The notes beneath the pieces were generated by a model. That model worked only from the letters and a program-made list of their open reading frames with translations, was not told the DNA's origin and did no database searches. The translations under genes were made by a program, and so were the position numbers. From Paulownia fortunei (lineage: Eukaryota > Streptophyta > Magnoliopsida > Lamiales > Paulowniaceae), in the NCBI GenBank assembly GCA_019321725.1, contig CM033109.1, forward strand, positions 11,005,993-11,069,992: DNA of 64,000 nucleotides. Direction: 5' to 3'. Below, piece by piece: positions 36,301 to 48,149 of the stretch. Position 1 is the first letter of the stretch. Each line of letters opens with the position of its first letter.

Positions 36301-36618
36301 ACATAGAGTCCATCTTTGATTATATGACTCCTTGCCACTTCTCTAACTCTATGTCAAACATCACCTCTATATAGCTTCTTACATTATTATCTAAGGAGAG
36401 TCCCTCTTCTTTGTTCTCTAACAACAAGTTGTACCTCTTAGGTACCTTTGAAACCATTTTGGATCTTTGAAGAACTTGTGCCTTAGAGGTCCCAACATCA
36501 GCTGGTGTGTCATCTACTGCGACAGTTGGGGCCTTCTATAGTTCTTGAACTTCTTCAAGTTTCACGACTTTGCCACTACTCTTTGAAAGAAATTCTTTTT
36601 CAAGGAAGGTGGCATTCC
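36301..36618 (-). pseudogene. BARE-like copia integrase-RT linker
   Basis: Hydrophilic linker readable in pieces (AVDDTPADVGTSKAQVLQRS, RYNLLLENKEEGLSLDNNVR). It is interrupted at about 36619 by a 1.1-kb insertion (next entry), after which integrase sequence continues at 37739. The same region is uninterrupted in the related element near 60600-60690. Confidence 0.65.
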
Positions 36619-37738
36619 TCAAAATAAAATTAATTTAAAGGTCTGAATTAATTTATTTAATTAAATAGTATGATTATATAATTGCATCTCACTTAATTAA
36701 GTAGCCTAGATGGAACTAATTAATTAATTGATTGGATAAATTAATTAAGTTGAACTTATTTAATCAATAAAGATTAATTAAATAGGCTTGATTAAATTAA
36801 TTAAAGTCCAAGCCCAAGTTAATGGGCCCGTAAGTGAGGCTCACTATGGTCCTGGTGAGCAAGTCAAAGACTTCTAATCGTTGATGGAAAAATACACACA
36901 TTCCTAATTAGATTAGGGAAGGAAAAAGTGTGGATAAATATACACCTATAGGGGCCTAATTTTGCATGCTTTTTTAAGCAAATTTTCGAGCCCCTTTTGG
37001 AAGAAAAAACCTCCCCTTTCATCTTGCCTTGAGTTTTCTTGTTCCATAAAAAAAGTTCCATCTTTTTTATTAAGTTTAATTCTTTTAATCATAAGTTAAT
37101 TTAAAAATTAATACTGCACTCCCAAATTTTAGAATAGATAGAAGAACTTTAATTTTCAAGCGTGGATTCAAATTCATGGATTTGTTTGATGTGTGGGTAC
37201 AGACACGGGCAATAAAGCATAAAAATACTCTAGCATTACTACAACAAGGGTAAGATTCCTTGACCCCCTAGGCTGCCTCGGCAGGACAGCACCATTGTTG
37301 AGGCAGCTTTGCCTCGATAGGATCACATCCCTATCAAGGCTACCCAATCTCGGTAGGGCATCACCTCTATAGAGATAGCCTCGTCTTGGTAGGACAATAC
37401 ACTGATGACCCCTTATGTTAGAGGTCTTTTTCTAGGCTCCTCTTGCATAGGAAACATTTTTGAAAACTTAGTTCGATGATTAGGATGAGGCATAGATGCC
37501 TTAGGCATGGAGTTTGCATGTGAGGTGGCGTCCAAGGATTGTAAGCAAGGCAGTTGGGAGTGAGCTTTGTCCAGGTAGCTCGATCGAGTCTTAGCGCCTG
37601 GGCAAGGCTTATGGCCTTTCAAGGTAATGTTACCTTGGCAGGAGCGAAATATGCCCTTACTACTGAGGCTATGTTGTATCGGCAAGGTCAACTGGCCCAT
37701 CCTATTAAGGTGAGGTCAGGTTTCGAGGCATCGCAGAA
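36619..37738 (+). mobile_element. Unidentified 1.1-kb insertion in copia pol (LTR-like)
   Basis: Comparison with the related copia at 60600-60690 shows that about 1.1 kb interrupts the linker here. The left half is AT-rich with repeated TTAATTAA stretches and looks like a copia LTR: AAGTCCAAGCCCAAG, GGCCCGTAAGTG, a TATA-like GGATAAATATACACC near 36932, then a T-rich section. The right half (37250-37735) is more GC-rich and holds short degenerate tandem repeats (37262-37410). No coding potential is convincing and no clean TSD was found; a few target bases seem to be missing. It may be a solo LTR or a compound insertion. Confidence 0.5.
37262..37410. repeat. Degenerate tandem repeat of about 37 bp
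   Basis: Four imperfect units share the pattern AGGCT..CTCGGYAGGRC.RCACC: CTGCCTCGGCAGGACAGCAC, TTTGCCTCGATAGGATCACA, CCAATCTCGGTAGGGCATCA and CTCGTCTTGGTAGGACAATA, spaced roughly 35-45 bp. The array is GC-rich against AT-rich surroundings. Confidence 0.6.
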
Positions 37739-38300
37739 ATAGTATCCAATAGACTTCTTTGGATACCCCACAAACTTGCATAAGCTGGATTTCATATCTA
37801 ACTTATCTCCCATTTGTTGCTTCACATAAGTAGTACACCCCTATACCCTAAGGTATTCATAGAAAGATATCTTGCCACATCACATTTCATATAGTGTTTT
37901 GGGCACAACTTTAGATAGCACCCTATTTAATAGTTATTGCCATAGTTTCCAAGCCATAGCGCCAGAATGAAAGAGGCAGTGTAGTGAAGCTCAACATGGA
38001 CCAAATAATATCCAATAAGGTTCAATTCTTACATTCCATAACTCCATTATGGAGTCTATTATGAAGTAGCATGAGGAGTCTATTGTGAGATAATCTTATT
38101 ATCTTTTAGATAATCCAAAAACTTTGTACTTAAGTATTCACCTTCTCGATCAGATTGAAGAGTTTTCATACTTAAGCCAATTTGTTTTTCTACTTCAGTT
38201 ATAAATTTTTTGAACTTTTCATATACTTCAGATTTGTACCTTAAAAGGTACACATAACCATATCTAGAGAAGTCATCTGTAAATGTTAAGAAGTAGTTAT
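37739..38300 (-). pseudogene. BARE-like copia integrase, downstream part
   Basis: The minus-strand frame just below the gypsy LTR reads NYNYFLTFTDDFSRYGYVYL, then KSEVYEKFKKFITEVEKQIG and TLQSDREGEYLSTKFLDYLK. This is the integrase catalytic core, with D in TFTDD and D in SDREGEY. It continues in degraded form towards 37740. The gypsy element inserted immediately before YNYFLTF; the preceding residues are at 47820 and above, and the junction is marked by AGTTC on both sides. Confidence 0.85.
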
Positions 38301-38305
38301 AGTTC

Positions 38306-40819
38306 TGTAACACCCCCAATACTACACACACACACACATATATATATATAGATATAATAATTTTGACATGATAAATTTTGTGTGCATGTATAATTTTTTT
38401 TTTCCTATAACAGCATAATAAATAATAAACTATTTTTCTCACTCACAAACTAATATATATATATATATACCTGCAGAGAACCAACGACAATCATAATATT
38501 TACATACCCATGTACAGAAAATTTTTAAAAGTAACACACAATACAAATCCCAAAACCTAATATAATAAACTCCAAAATCAAATAAGTTAACAACCAGTTT
38601 GACAGGTCGTCATCCATGTACACTGATCCTCAGAACCTGTAGGAACTCCAGCCACTCGCTCAGTAAGTCCATGGCTTCAAATATCATCAAACTCACCTAC
38701 AATGCATGAACTATGTGAGCTAATGCTCAGTAAATGAAAATCATGCATGCTGAAGGGAATAATCCAACATAAATGCAATACATATCTATGAGATTATGAC
38801 AAGAATGCGAACTTATGCATCAAAATTATTTTATTTAAAATCATTTTCCATCACTAGGCCCTTAGCCCACCTACTATGTACCGGATGAAACTCTTGACAG
38901 TATCAATAATCACATGGCCATAAACAGATCGACACAGTCCGGGGGCCATTTCCTGGGATTACCAAAGGTCCACCCCCTGTCTTCCCCTATGACTCTCCAG
39001 AAGTATTCCGACTGGCAGTGTCAATAAGGGTACAGTCAAGTGGTCCACCCTCTCGTGACCACTAGAGGCACACCCCATGTCAACCTCTATGATCCTCCGA
39101 AAAGTAATACTTGCGGCATCCAAATATCATATAAATAAGCCATACATGGGCCTCGGTACACTAGTAGTGGCCAACCAAAATATTTTCTTTCTAAAAATAA
39201 TATTATGCATGGAAAACTCAACTATGAGAACGTATTATGCATGCACTTGTAAATGTTGATGAATGGCATGTTCAATGACACAGTGAATCACATGTCCTAT
39301 CATCCAAACAACGTATGCACTATAAGATATTTATGATACTCATTAAGACACAATGATCACATTTAATATAAATAAGTCAAGAAATACTATGCCCATGCAT
39401 TGTAGTTGCAAATGGATTTTCACTTACCTTCCACCTTTGATATTCTACTGAAGGTTAACAAGATTCTCCTCCCTAATCTTAGATATAAGGCGGCCTGTAA
39501 AAGTATAACATATTAATTTTCATTCTTGATCAATAAGTTTTTATATCAAATTTCATAAGGGGTCTTAAATCTTAAATTTAATTAAGTAATAATCAAACCT
39601 TAAAATTTTTATATTTCATCCTAATCAGAACCTTTTATACTTAATTTTTCGTCTTAAATTTATTCTAATATTATTTAATTGATATATTATAATCCTGTAA
39701 TCAATCCCTCAATTTAATTAACTCCATCATCCAATTAATACAAGATAATAAAATCGAAGATTCGTAACTAATTTCAAATTAAAGGTGTATATTAGTTATT
39801 ATTTCACAGGTAGATAAATAATTAACTTGGATTAAAAACTTTCTTTCAAATTAGAAATAAACGACATAAACATATATTTTTATCCGTACAAAAATAAGAA
39901 GGGACTTATCCAAAATTTTCTCAAATTTCTACAGTTGAAATTTGTTCGTGCTATTTCTTCTTCGTTTTGTTTTCTTTTCTTTCTTTGCTGCCGTGCGGAC
40001 ATGTGTGTGTTGTATTTTATTTTAGCTGTGTGTGTTCATGTAGTGTGTGTTATTACTTAGGTAATAAATATAACATAATATATTATATATATACTTATCT
40101 TTACTATTAGCATTAAAGAAATCTAATCTAATATATTATATATATACTTAACCTTAATATTAGTATTAAAGTAATCTAATACAATATATTATATATATGC
40201 TTATATTATCATATATACATGTAATATAATATACACTACATATGCTTATCCTAATCATGTATATATGTATACACTACACGTGTCATTATATATATATATT
40301 ATATTACACCATATACTTATATATATGTTATATTTATATTATATTTATATATATATTTTTATAATCAATACAAAATATTATTTATTTATTTTTATATATA
40401 TTATTTATAGGCCCCTAAATTTATTTTATGTTAAAAATTACACCCTCTTAATTAATATGATAATATCTTTATTTTTTTTATTATTATTATTACTATTATT
40501 ACTATTATTTTCTCTCTAATTAATTTATTTGCATAGTTTATCCTACACCGATAAACACAATGATGCCACATTTAACTTACGTGTATCATAATATTATCTG
40601 ATAGTTGACACCTAATATTTAATCTTAGTACCAACTCAATCAATTAGGTTAAAAAAATCTAGAAACTAATATCGGTGATAACTTTAAAAGTTTAATTATT
40701 AAATGCCGTATAAAATATAATGTATTATGAAATATCAATTAAAATGCAATGACACATATGTGGCATAAAATACATGAATTATATTGGCTAGTTGAGTAGT
40801 GTGAGGCTCGAGTATTACA
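38306..40819 (-). repeat. 3' LTR of the Tekay chromovirus
   Basis: Starts TGTAACACCCCCAATACTAC and ends GCTCGAGTATTACA in + coordinates. It is 2,514 bp, about 220 bp longer than the 5' LTR because it keeps a segment (about 38340-38575, including an AT microsatellite) missing from the other copy. The tail (40060-40520) is very AT-rich with TA repeats. Confidence 0.9.
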
Positions 40820-40859
40820 TCCTTCCCTTCTTATGAAAATTTCATCCTCGAAATTTTGC

Positions 40860-41267
40860 TTACCGAAAAAGCTTTAAGTATTTGGCTCTCATTTCATCTT
40901 TCTCTTCCCATATAGCCTCTTCCGTTGATTGGTCTCTCCATAGTACCTTGACTAATGGGATTTTCTTATTTCTAAGTTGCTTTATCTCCCGTAGTAGAAT
41001 TTCGACAGGTCTTTCCTCGTAACTTAAATCTGATCTCAACTCTATTGGTTCATTTCGTAGAATGTGGGATAGATTCGCAACATACTTCCTCAACATGGAT
41101 ACGTGGAATACATTGTGTACTTGAGATATTGATGTAGGCAGATCAAGTTTGTAAGCAACATCACCTATTCTCTCGGTAATAGAAAATGAACTAATATATC
41201 TGAGACTCAACTTTCTTTTCTTCCCAAATCGCATAATACCTTTCATTGGTGCTACCTTGAGAAACAC
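40860..41267 (-). pseudogene. Tekay integrase C-terminus with chromodomain
   Basis: This frame of 135 codons begins VFLKVAPMKGIMRFGKKRKL (the GPY/F-like module), continues IGDVAYKLDLPTSISQVHNV and FHVSMLRKYVAN, and ends with a chromodomain-like module: PVEILLREIKQLRNKKIPLV, KVLWRDQSTEEAIWEEKDEM. Chromodomains of chromoviruses are thought to steer integration to marked heterochromatin. The frame is separated from the rest of integrase by a stop at 41268. Confidence 0.85.
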
Positions 41268-42151
41268 TTAATCTCCTATGGCAAACTCTAGCATCCTCCT
41301 TCTTTGGTCTGCATAATTTTTCTGTCGACTCTGGGCAGTTTCCATTCTTTTTCGGATTTGTAACACATCCTCTGTCATTTCCTGAATCATGTCCAGCCCT
41401 AAAAGTTTCTTTTCACCTACTTCATCCCAGTGAACTGGAAATCTGCATTTCCTACCATACAGTGCTTCACAATGAGCCATCCCAATTGTAGCCTGATAAC
41501 TATTGTTATATAAGAATTCTACCAGAGGTAGATACTTGCTCCACTGTCCTTGAAAATCCAATACGCAGGCTCTAAGCATATCTTTTAAAGTTTGTATTGT
41601 TTATTTAGATTGCCCATCAGTCTGAGGATGATACACAGTACTGAAAGATAGTTGCGTTCCCAATGCCCTCTGTAGACTTCTCCAGAGGTAGACAGAAATC
41701 TCGAGTCCCTGTCAGAAGTAATGGATAGTGGTACACCATAGAGTCTAACCACTTCCTGTATATATATCTGTGCATATCGATCTATGGAATAGGTTGAACA
41801 AATAGGAAGAAAATGGGCTGATTTAGTTAATTTGTCCATAATCACCCAAATAGAATTATGACCTTTCACGATTTTGGGTAAACCCGCCACAAAGTCCATA
41901 GTGATTCTTTCCCATTTCCATTCTGGAATAAGTAGAGGTTGCAAAGTTCCCGCTAGTCTTTGATGTTCTACTTTTATCTGCTGACATGTCAAACATTGGT
42001 CCACGTACTGTGCAATATCTCTTTTCATACCTGGCCACCAGTAATGCATTTTCAAGTCTCTATATATTTTGGTAGCTCCTGGATGTATTGAATAAGGTGT
42101 TGAATGTGCCTCTGTAAGAATATCTTTTCTAATGTTATCCACAATGGGCAC
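41268..42151 (-). pseudogene. Tekay integrase (zinc-binding and catalytic core)
   Basis: The frame from 42151 has an HHCC-type zinc region (HPGATKIYRDLKMHYWWPGM, QCLTCQQIKVEHQ) and core motifs ITMDFVAGLPK and [12 protein letters not shown] frameshift near 41690 follows. The third catalytic residue is lost: where QSERTIQ-type sequence is expected, the codon at 41604-41606 encodes lysine and the next (41601-41603) is a stop. The frame 41579-41268 resumes with MLRACVLDFQGQWSKYLPLV and FLYNNSYQATIGMAHCEALY. Confidence 0.87.
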
Positions 42152-42168
42152 ATATAATCGTTCCTAAA

Positions 42169-42813
42169 TTACAGCACTCTATTCACAGATATTTTGAAAT
42201 CAAATGGTACCCCCGAAGCAATATCCTTCTTTACCTTGATAAAATATTTGTCCCCCTGTTGTCTTTGTTGAATTTTATCAATTAACGTCGGTTGGAGTGT
42301 CAAAGCTGCCAACTTTATTTTCATTTCTCCCAATTGTACAATCTCCACATTCATTTTCTGGAATTCAATTAACTCTGGTCTCTGAACAGAAAAAGTAGCT
42401 GCGGTACCTTGTATTGATTTTCTGCTCAGTGCATCTGCCACCACATTAGCCTTACCCGGATAGTAGTTGATAACACAGTCATAATCCTTTACCAGCTCTA
42501 ACCACCTTCGTTGTCGCATATTCAGTTCTTTTTGCATGAAGAAGTATTTTAAGCTCTTGTGATCTGTATAGATTTCACATCGCTCCCCATATAGATAGTG
42601 CCTCCATATCTTCAATGCAAATACCACTGCAGCAAGCTCCAAATCATGCGTAGGGTAATTTCTTTCATATTCTTTCAGCTGCCTCGATGCATATGCAATC
42701 ACTTTCCCATTTTGCATCAGTACACATCCCAAGCCATTCTTCGAGGCATCACTATAAACTACAAAGCTTCCAGTACCTGATGGAATTGAAAGATAGGTGC
42801 TAATGTCAACCAC
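42169..42813 (-). pseudogene. Tekay RNase H
   Basis: An open frame reads [40 protein letters not shown] and [20 protein letters not shown], then [20 protein letters not shown] and [12 protein letters not shown]. These are the standard gypsy RNase H blocks with the catalytic D, E and D in SDAS, DLEL and YTDH. It ends with [14 protein letters not shown] and the spacer before integrase. No internal stop occurs until 42169. Confidence 0.88.
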
Positions 42814-43628
42814 TTCTTCAATTCTTGGACACTTTGCTCACATGTCTTTGTCCATTTAAATGTTATACCCTTTCGTGTTAACTGTGTTAAAGGGGAAGCA
42901 ATCTTGGAAAATCCTTCTATAAATCTACGGTAGTATCCAGCCAAACCAAGAAAGCTATGTACTTCTGAAGGATTTGCAGGTTGTGACCAGCTATTAATAG
43001 CTTCTACTTTACTTGGATCTACTGATATTCCTGCCCCTGATATGACATGTCCCAAAAATACCACTCGGTCCAACCAAAATTCACATTTCTTGAATTTAGC
43101 ATATAATTGTTTCACCTTTAAAACCTCTAACACCATTTTCAAATGTGTCACGTGCTCTTCCTTTGTTTTGGAGTAAATCAAGATGTCATCGATAAACACA
43201 ATAACAAATTTATCTAGAAAATCTTTGAATACCCGATTCATTAGATCCATGAAAGTTGCTAGGGCGTTGGTTAATCCAAATGGCATCACTAGAAACTCAT
43301 AATGTCCATACCTCGTGTGAAATGCTGTCTTCGAAATGTCATCCTCTTTTATTTTCAATTAATGATATCCAGATCGTAAATTAATCTTTGAAAATACTGC
43401 TGCACCCTGGAGCTGATCGAATAAATCGTCAATTTGAGGTAAAGGGTATTTATTCTTGATTGTAACCTTATTTAATTCTCGGTAGTCTATGCACAGTCTC
43501 ATCGTACCATCCTTCTTTCGTACAAACAGGACAGGCGCACCCCACGGTGAAAAGCTAGGTCTGATAAAATATTTTTCCTGTAATTCCTGTAATTGTATCT
43601 TCAATTCCTTTAACTCAGATGGAGCCAT
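42759..43628 (-). pseudogene. Tekay reverse transcriptase
   Basis: The frame from 43628 reads [40 protein letters not shown] and [20 protein letters not shown], ending SGYH at a stop (43359). It continues with [20 protein letters not shown] and the catalytic FIDDIL at 43181-43196, then [20 protein letters not shown] and [20 protein letters not shown]. The catalytic residues are intact; one in-frame stop and a frameshift at the RNase H boundary are the visible damage. Confidence 0.9.
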
Positions 43629-43879
43629 TCGATATGGGGATTTTGAGATTGGAGATGTTCCCGGCTATAGTTCAATAACAAACTCTATCTCACGATCGAG
43701 TAGTAACTCAGGAAGATCATCTAGAAATACTTCAGGATATTCCTGAACCACTTGTACTTCACTAAGTGTAGGATGGTGTTGTTCTTCAATGCTCATAACA
43801 TTGACTAAATACCCCTCACAACCCGCTTCTAATAAATGTTGTGCTTTCAGCGCTGATATTAGTGGGAATCTGAAGTTCT

Positions 43880-44263
43880 TCATAATCCCAACAAATATAA
43901 AAGGTTCTTCTCCAGGGGTTGGAATGTCACTGACTTTTTTTGGCAATCTATGGTAGTACAGTACTTTGATAACCAGTCCATGCCCAAAATTATGTCATAG
44001 TCATTCATGGCCAATACAATCAGATCAACATATAGTTCTCTATCTTCAATAGGAATAGCACAAGCTTTCAAAATCTGATTGGTCTGCTTTGAGTCTCCAG
44101 AAGGAATCGTCACATTGTAACTAATTTCTGTTATGTCAGGTGTCTTACCCAGCCTCTTCACATACTCAGTGGATGCAAATGAATGTGTAGCTCCTGAATC
44201 AAATAGTATGAATGCTGGAGTATCATGGATGAAGAGTTTACCTATCACTACTGATGGATTCAT
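43880..44263 (-). pseudogene. Tekay aspartic protease
   Basis: An open frame reads IHDTPAFILFDSGATHSFAS with active-site DSG at residues 22-24 (codons from 44200 down), then ILGMDWLSKYCTTIDCQKKS. These are the two conserved ends of gypsy proteases. The segment below (43946-43665) has EEPFIFVGIMKNF and VVQEYPEVFLDDLPELLLDR, the spacer leading to RT. Confidence 0.87.
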
Positions 44264-45365
44264 CTCTGCGTCTGCCCTAGTGATGGTAAAAACTTTAGTA
44301 GGTACATTCTATTGCTTTATAGAGTTTGGATTCTTCAAGCATGTTCTAGCAATATGACCAACCTTTCCACACACATAACACCTTCTAGGATCTGTAGGGC
44401 AGTTTCCTACATGTTGACCACCGTATCTAGGGCACATAGATTGTGGCATTGGCGCTTTCCCCTGCTCTATCTTTGGTTTGTTATTTTGCTCCCACTGTTG
44501 CTGCCCTGGTTTCGATCGAAATTCGAGTTTCTGTCCTTGAGCTTGGAATGGTCTCTTCTTTTCATTTCCAACCCACCTCTGTTCTTGTCCTTGCTAAAAT
44601 TGACGACGAGCTTCCAACGCACGAACAATTCTAAGTTCAGCTTGCTCAGCAACTAATGCTCTCTCAGCAATCTGTGAATATGTGACTCCTTGAATTCCCG
44701 CCATATTAACATCTCTGTATAGTTCTGGCCTCAAACCTTTCAGGAATCTTTCTACTTTCAATGCATCAGTGCTAATCATATGTGTGGCAAACCTGGATAA
44801 CTGTTCAAATTTTCGAATGTAGTCCCCAACTGTCATAGCTCCCTGTCGTAGCTGTATAAATTCATTCATCTTCATTGCATGAACAGGCGCTGTGAAGTAT
44901 TTGTTTATGAATAACTCTTTGAATCTTTTCCAAGTCATAGTAAAGGGATCCTGTATGCTCCTTATTGTATCCACCAGTGCCCAGCACTTCCACGAAGTAT
45001 AAACGAGGCGCATATCACCTTCTCTTCCTCTGGGACTCTGCTATACTGGAACATATTTTCTGGGGTTCTCAGCCAATCCTCTGCAACTGTAGGATCTATC
45101 GCATCTTCAAATATTGGTGGATTGAGTTTTCTAATCTTTCCCCAACTATCTCCACTGGTTCTGCTCGGGGCTGTGGTTGATTCATTTCAGATCTCTGTTG
45201 TCCACCCACATCCCTCTGCTAGATGAGTTGTTGAATTTGTTCTGATTGTCATTGAATAATTTCTGTAAGTCGGTTTATAACAGTGTCCCGATCGTCATTT
45301 GACATAGGTGTCTCTTCTTCTTGGTTTCTACCTCCATTACTACTCTCATTCCATATTCTTGTCAT
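44264..45365 (-). pseudogene. gag: Tekay gag
   Basis: The probable start is MTRIWNESSNGG at 45365. The first 110 codons contain several stops. The frame from 45013 then reads WKCWALVDTIRSIQDPFTMT, WKRFKELFINKYFTAPVHAM and FEQLSRFATHMISTDALKVE, the retrotransposon gag capsid region. After a stop near 44594 it resumes and reaches the CCHC knuckle CYVCGKVGHIARTC at 44339-44380. Gag packages the element RNA. Confidence 0.87.
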
Positions 45366-45501
45366 GGCTGCAATATTGTTTTAAAACATGGCCAATATAA
45401 TTCATGAAACAATGATGCATAAAAAAATAAAACTTACGAGCAAGGCGGTACTTCCACAAGTTCCAAGTTTATGTACATGGACAGTCTACAGAACCTATAA
45501 C

Positions 45502-45516
45502 CGCACTCTGATACCA
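45502..45516 (-). other. tRNA-Met primer-binding site (Tekay element)
   Basis: The minus strand reads TGGTATCAGAGTGCG, complementary to initiator tRNA-Met, three bases inside the 5' LTR edge. It confirms the minus orientation and fixes the LTR boundary at 45520. Confidence 0.88.
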
Positions 45517-45519
45517 CTC

Positions 45520-47814
45520 TGTAACACCCCCAATACTACACACACACACACACATCAAAATAAGTTAACAACCAATCCGACAGGTCGTTATCCATGTACA
45601 CTGATCCTCAGAACCTGTAGGAACTCCAGCCACTCGCTCAGTAAGTCCATGGCTTCAAGTATCATCAAACTCACCTACAATGCATGAACTACGTGAGCTA
45701 ATGCTCAGTAAATGAAAATCATGTATGCTGAAGGGGATAATCCAACATAAATGCAATATATTTCTATGAGATTATGACAAGAATGCGAACTTATGCATCA
45801 AAATTATTTTATTTAAAAATTATTTTCCATCACTGGGCCCTTGGCCCACCTACTATGTACCGGATAGAGCTCTCGATAATATCAATAATCACATGGCCAT
45901 AAATAGATCGACACAGTCCGGGACCATCTCTTGGGATTACCAAAGGTCCACCCCCTGTCTTCCCCTATGACCCTCCAGAAGTATTCCCACCGGTGGTGTC
46001 AATAAGGGCACAGTCAAGTGGTCCACCCTCTCGTGACCACCAGAGGCACACCCCCTATCAACCTCTATGATCCTCCGAAAAGTAATACTCGCAGCGCCCC
46101 AAATATCATATAAATAAGCCACACATGGGCCTCGGTACACTAGTAGTGGCCAACCAAAATATTTTCTTTTCAAAAATAATGTTATGCATGCAAAACCTCA
46201 ACTGTGAGCACGTATTATGCTTGCACTTGTAAATATTGATGAATGGCATGTTCAATGACACAGTGAATCACATGTCCTATCATCCAAACAACGTATGCAC
46301 TATAAGATATTTATGATACTCATTAAGACACAAGGATCACATTTAATATAAATAAGTCAAGAAATACTATGCCGTGCATTATAGTTGCAAATTAATTTTC
46401 ACTTACCTTCCACCTTTGATACTCTACTGAAGGTCAACAAGATTCTCCTCCTAATCTTAGATATAAGGCGGCCTGTAAAAGTATAACATATTAATTTTCA
46501 TTCTTGATCAATAAGTTTCTATATCAAATTTCATAAGGGATCTTAAATCTTAAATTTAATTAAGTAACAATCAAACCTTAAATTTTTTATATTTCACCCC
46601 AATCAGAACCTTTTAAATACTTTAATTTTTCGTCTTAAATTTATTCTAATATTATTTAATTGATATATTATAATCCTGTAATCAATCCCTCAATTTAATT
46701 AACTCCGTCATCCAATTAATACAAGATAATAAAATCGAAGATTCGTAACTAATTTCAAATTAAAGGTGTATATTAGTTATTATTTCATAGGTAGATAACT
46801 AATTAACTTAAATAAAAAACTTTCTTTCAAATTAGAAATAAACGACATAAACATATATTTTTATCCGTACAAAAATAAGAAAGGACTTATCCAAAATTTT
46901 CTCAAATTTCTACAGTTGAAATTTGTTCGTACTATTTCTTCTTCGTTTTGTTTTTTTTTCCTTTCTTTGGTGCCGTGCGGACGTGTGTGTGTGGTGTTTT
47001 TTTTTAGCCGTGTGTGTTCGTGTAGTGTGTGTTATTACTTAGGTAATAATATGACATAATATATTATATATATACTTATCTTTATTATTAGCATTAAAGA
47101 AATCTAATCTAATATATTATATATATACTTAACCTTAATATTAGTATTAAAGTAATCTAATACAATATATTACATATATGCTTATCCTTATCATATATAC
47201 ATGTAATATAATATATACTACATATGCTTATCCTAATCATGTATATATGTATACACTACACGTGTCATCATATATATATATATATTATATTACACACCAT
47301 ATACTTATATATATGTTATATTTATATTATATTTATATTTATATATATATATATTTTATATAATCAATACAAAATATTATTTATTTATTTTTATATATAT
47401 TAATTTATAAGCCCCTAAATTTATTTTATATTAAAAATTACACCCTCTTAATTAATATGATAATATCCTTATTTTCTTTTATTGTTATTATTATTACTAT
47501 TATTATCTGCCTAATTAATTTATTTGCATAGTTTATCCTACACCGATAAACACAACGATGCCACATTTAACTTACGTGTATCATAATATTATCTGATAGT
47601 TGACACCTAAATTCTAATCTTAGTACCAACTTAACGAATTAGGTTAAAAAAATCTAGAAACTAATATCGGTGATAACTTTAAAAGTTTAATTATTAAATG
47701 CCGTATAAAATATAATGTATTATGAAATATCAATTAAAATGCAATGACACATACGTGGCATAAAATACATGAACTATATTGGTCAGGTGAGTAGTGTGAG
47801 GCTCGGCTATTACA
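45520..47814 (-). repeat. 5' LTR of the Tekay chromovirus
   Basis: Starts TGTAACACCCCCAATACTAC, ends GGCTCGGCTATTACA, followed by TSD AGTTC. It is 2,295 bp. Near its left end the CACACACA run jumps directly to CATCAAAATAAGTTAACAAC, so about 220 bp present in the 3' LTR is missing here. Confidence 0.9.
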
Positions 47815-47819
47815 AGTTC

Positions 47820-48110
47820 CCACAGGCACTAATACTTAGTGGCTCATACACATTTGTATGGATCAAATCTAATAGATATTTGGCTTGTTCCACTTGTCTA
47901 ACAAATGGAGATTTGCTCATGTTTCCTTTGAGGCAAGATTCACATATTGACATTTCTTGTTCGTTCTTTAAATTAAGCAATTGTGCCAACTTGTTAATCA
48001 TTTTCTTAGAAATATGCCCTAATCTTGCATGTTATAGGTTTATGAAACTATGATTATCTAATTTTATTTTATTTTGTTAATTGTAAAAATAGGATTATGG
48101 GGAGTAATAG
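47820..48110 (-). pseudogene. BARE-like copia integrase, upstream part (pre-integrase zinc domain)
   Basis: Reads HARLGHISKKMINKLAQLLN, SICESCLKGNMSKSPFVRQV and AKYLLDLIHTNVYEPLSISA, ending CGN at the gypsy insertion point. This is the GAG-pre-integrase zinc domain (H..H..CxxC) and the start of the core. The coding sense continues at 38300 after the nested element. One stop is seen before HARLG. Confidence 0.85.
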
Positions 48111-48149
48111 TATATAAACAATTCATCAAAGAACTAGAATAGATAAAAT

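Larger units (their letters stand above)
38306..47814 (-). mobile_element. Tekay/Del-type chromovirus (Ty3/gypsy), nearly complete, minus strand
   Basis: LTRs at 38306-40819 (3') and 45520-47814 (5') flank a single gag-pol region (45365-40861). A tRNA-Met primer site sits inside the 5' LTR and a polypurine tract (AAGAAGGGAAGGA on the minus strand, 40820-40832) next to the 3' LTR. The TSD AGTTC is perfect (38301-38305 and 47815-47819). The LTRs appear about 95% identical where compared by eye, so this is the youngest datable insertion in the window. Domain order (gag, CCHC, PR, RT, RNase H, INT, chromodomain) identifies a chromovirus. A handful of stops and frameshifts break the polyprotein. 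Confidence 0.92.

Noticed and set aside
47178..47363. Tyrosine/isoleucine repeat ORF
   Set aside because: Product of TA-rich microsatellite DNA in the Tekay LTR.
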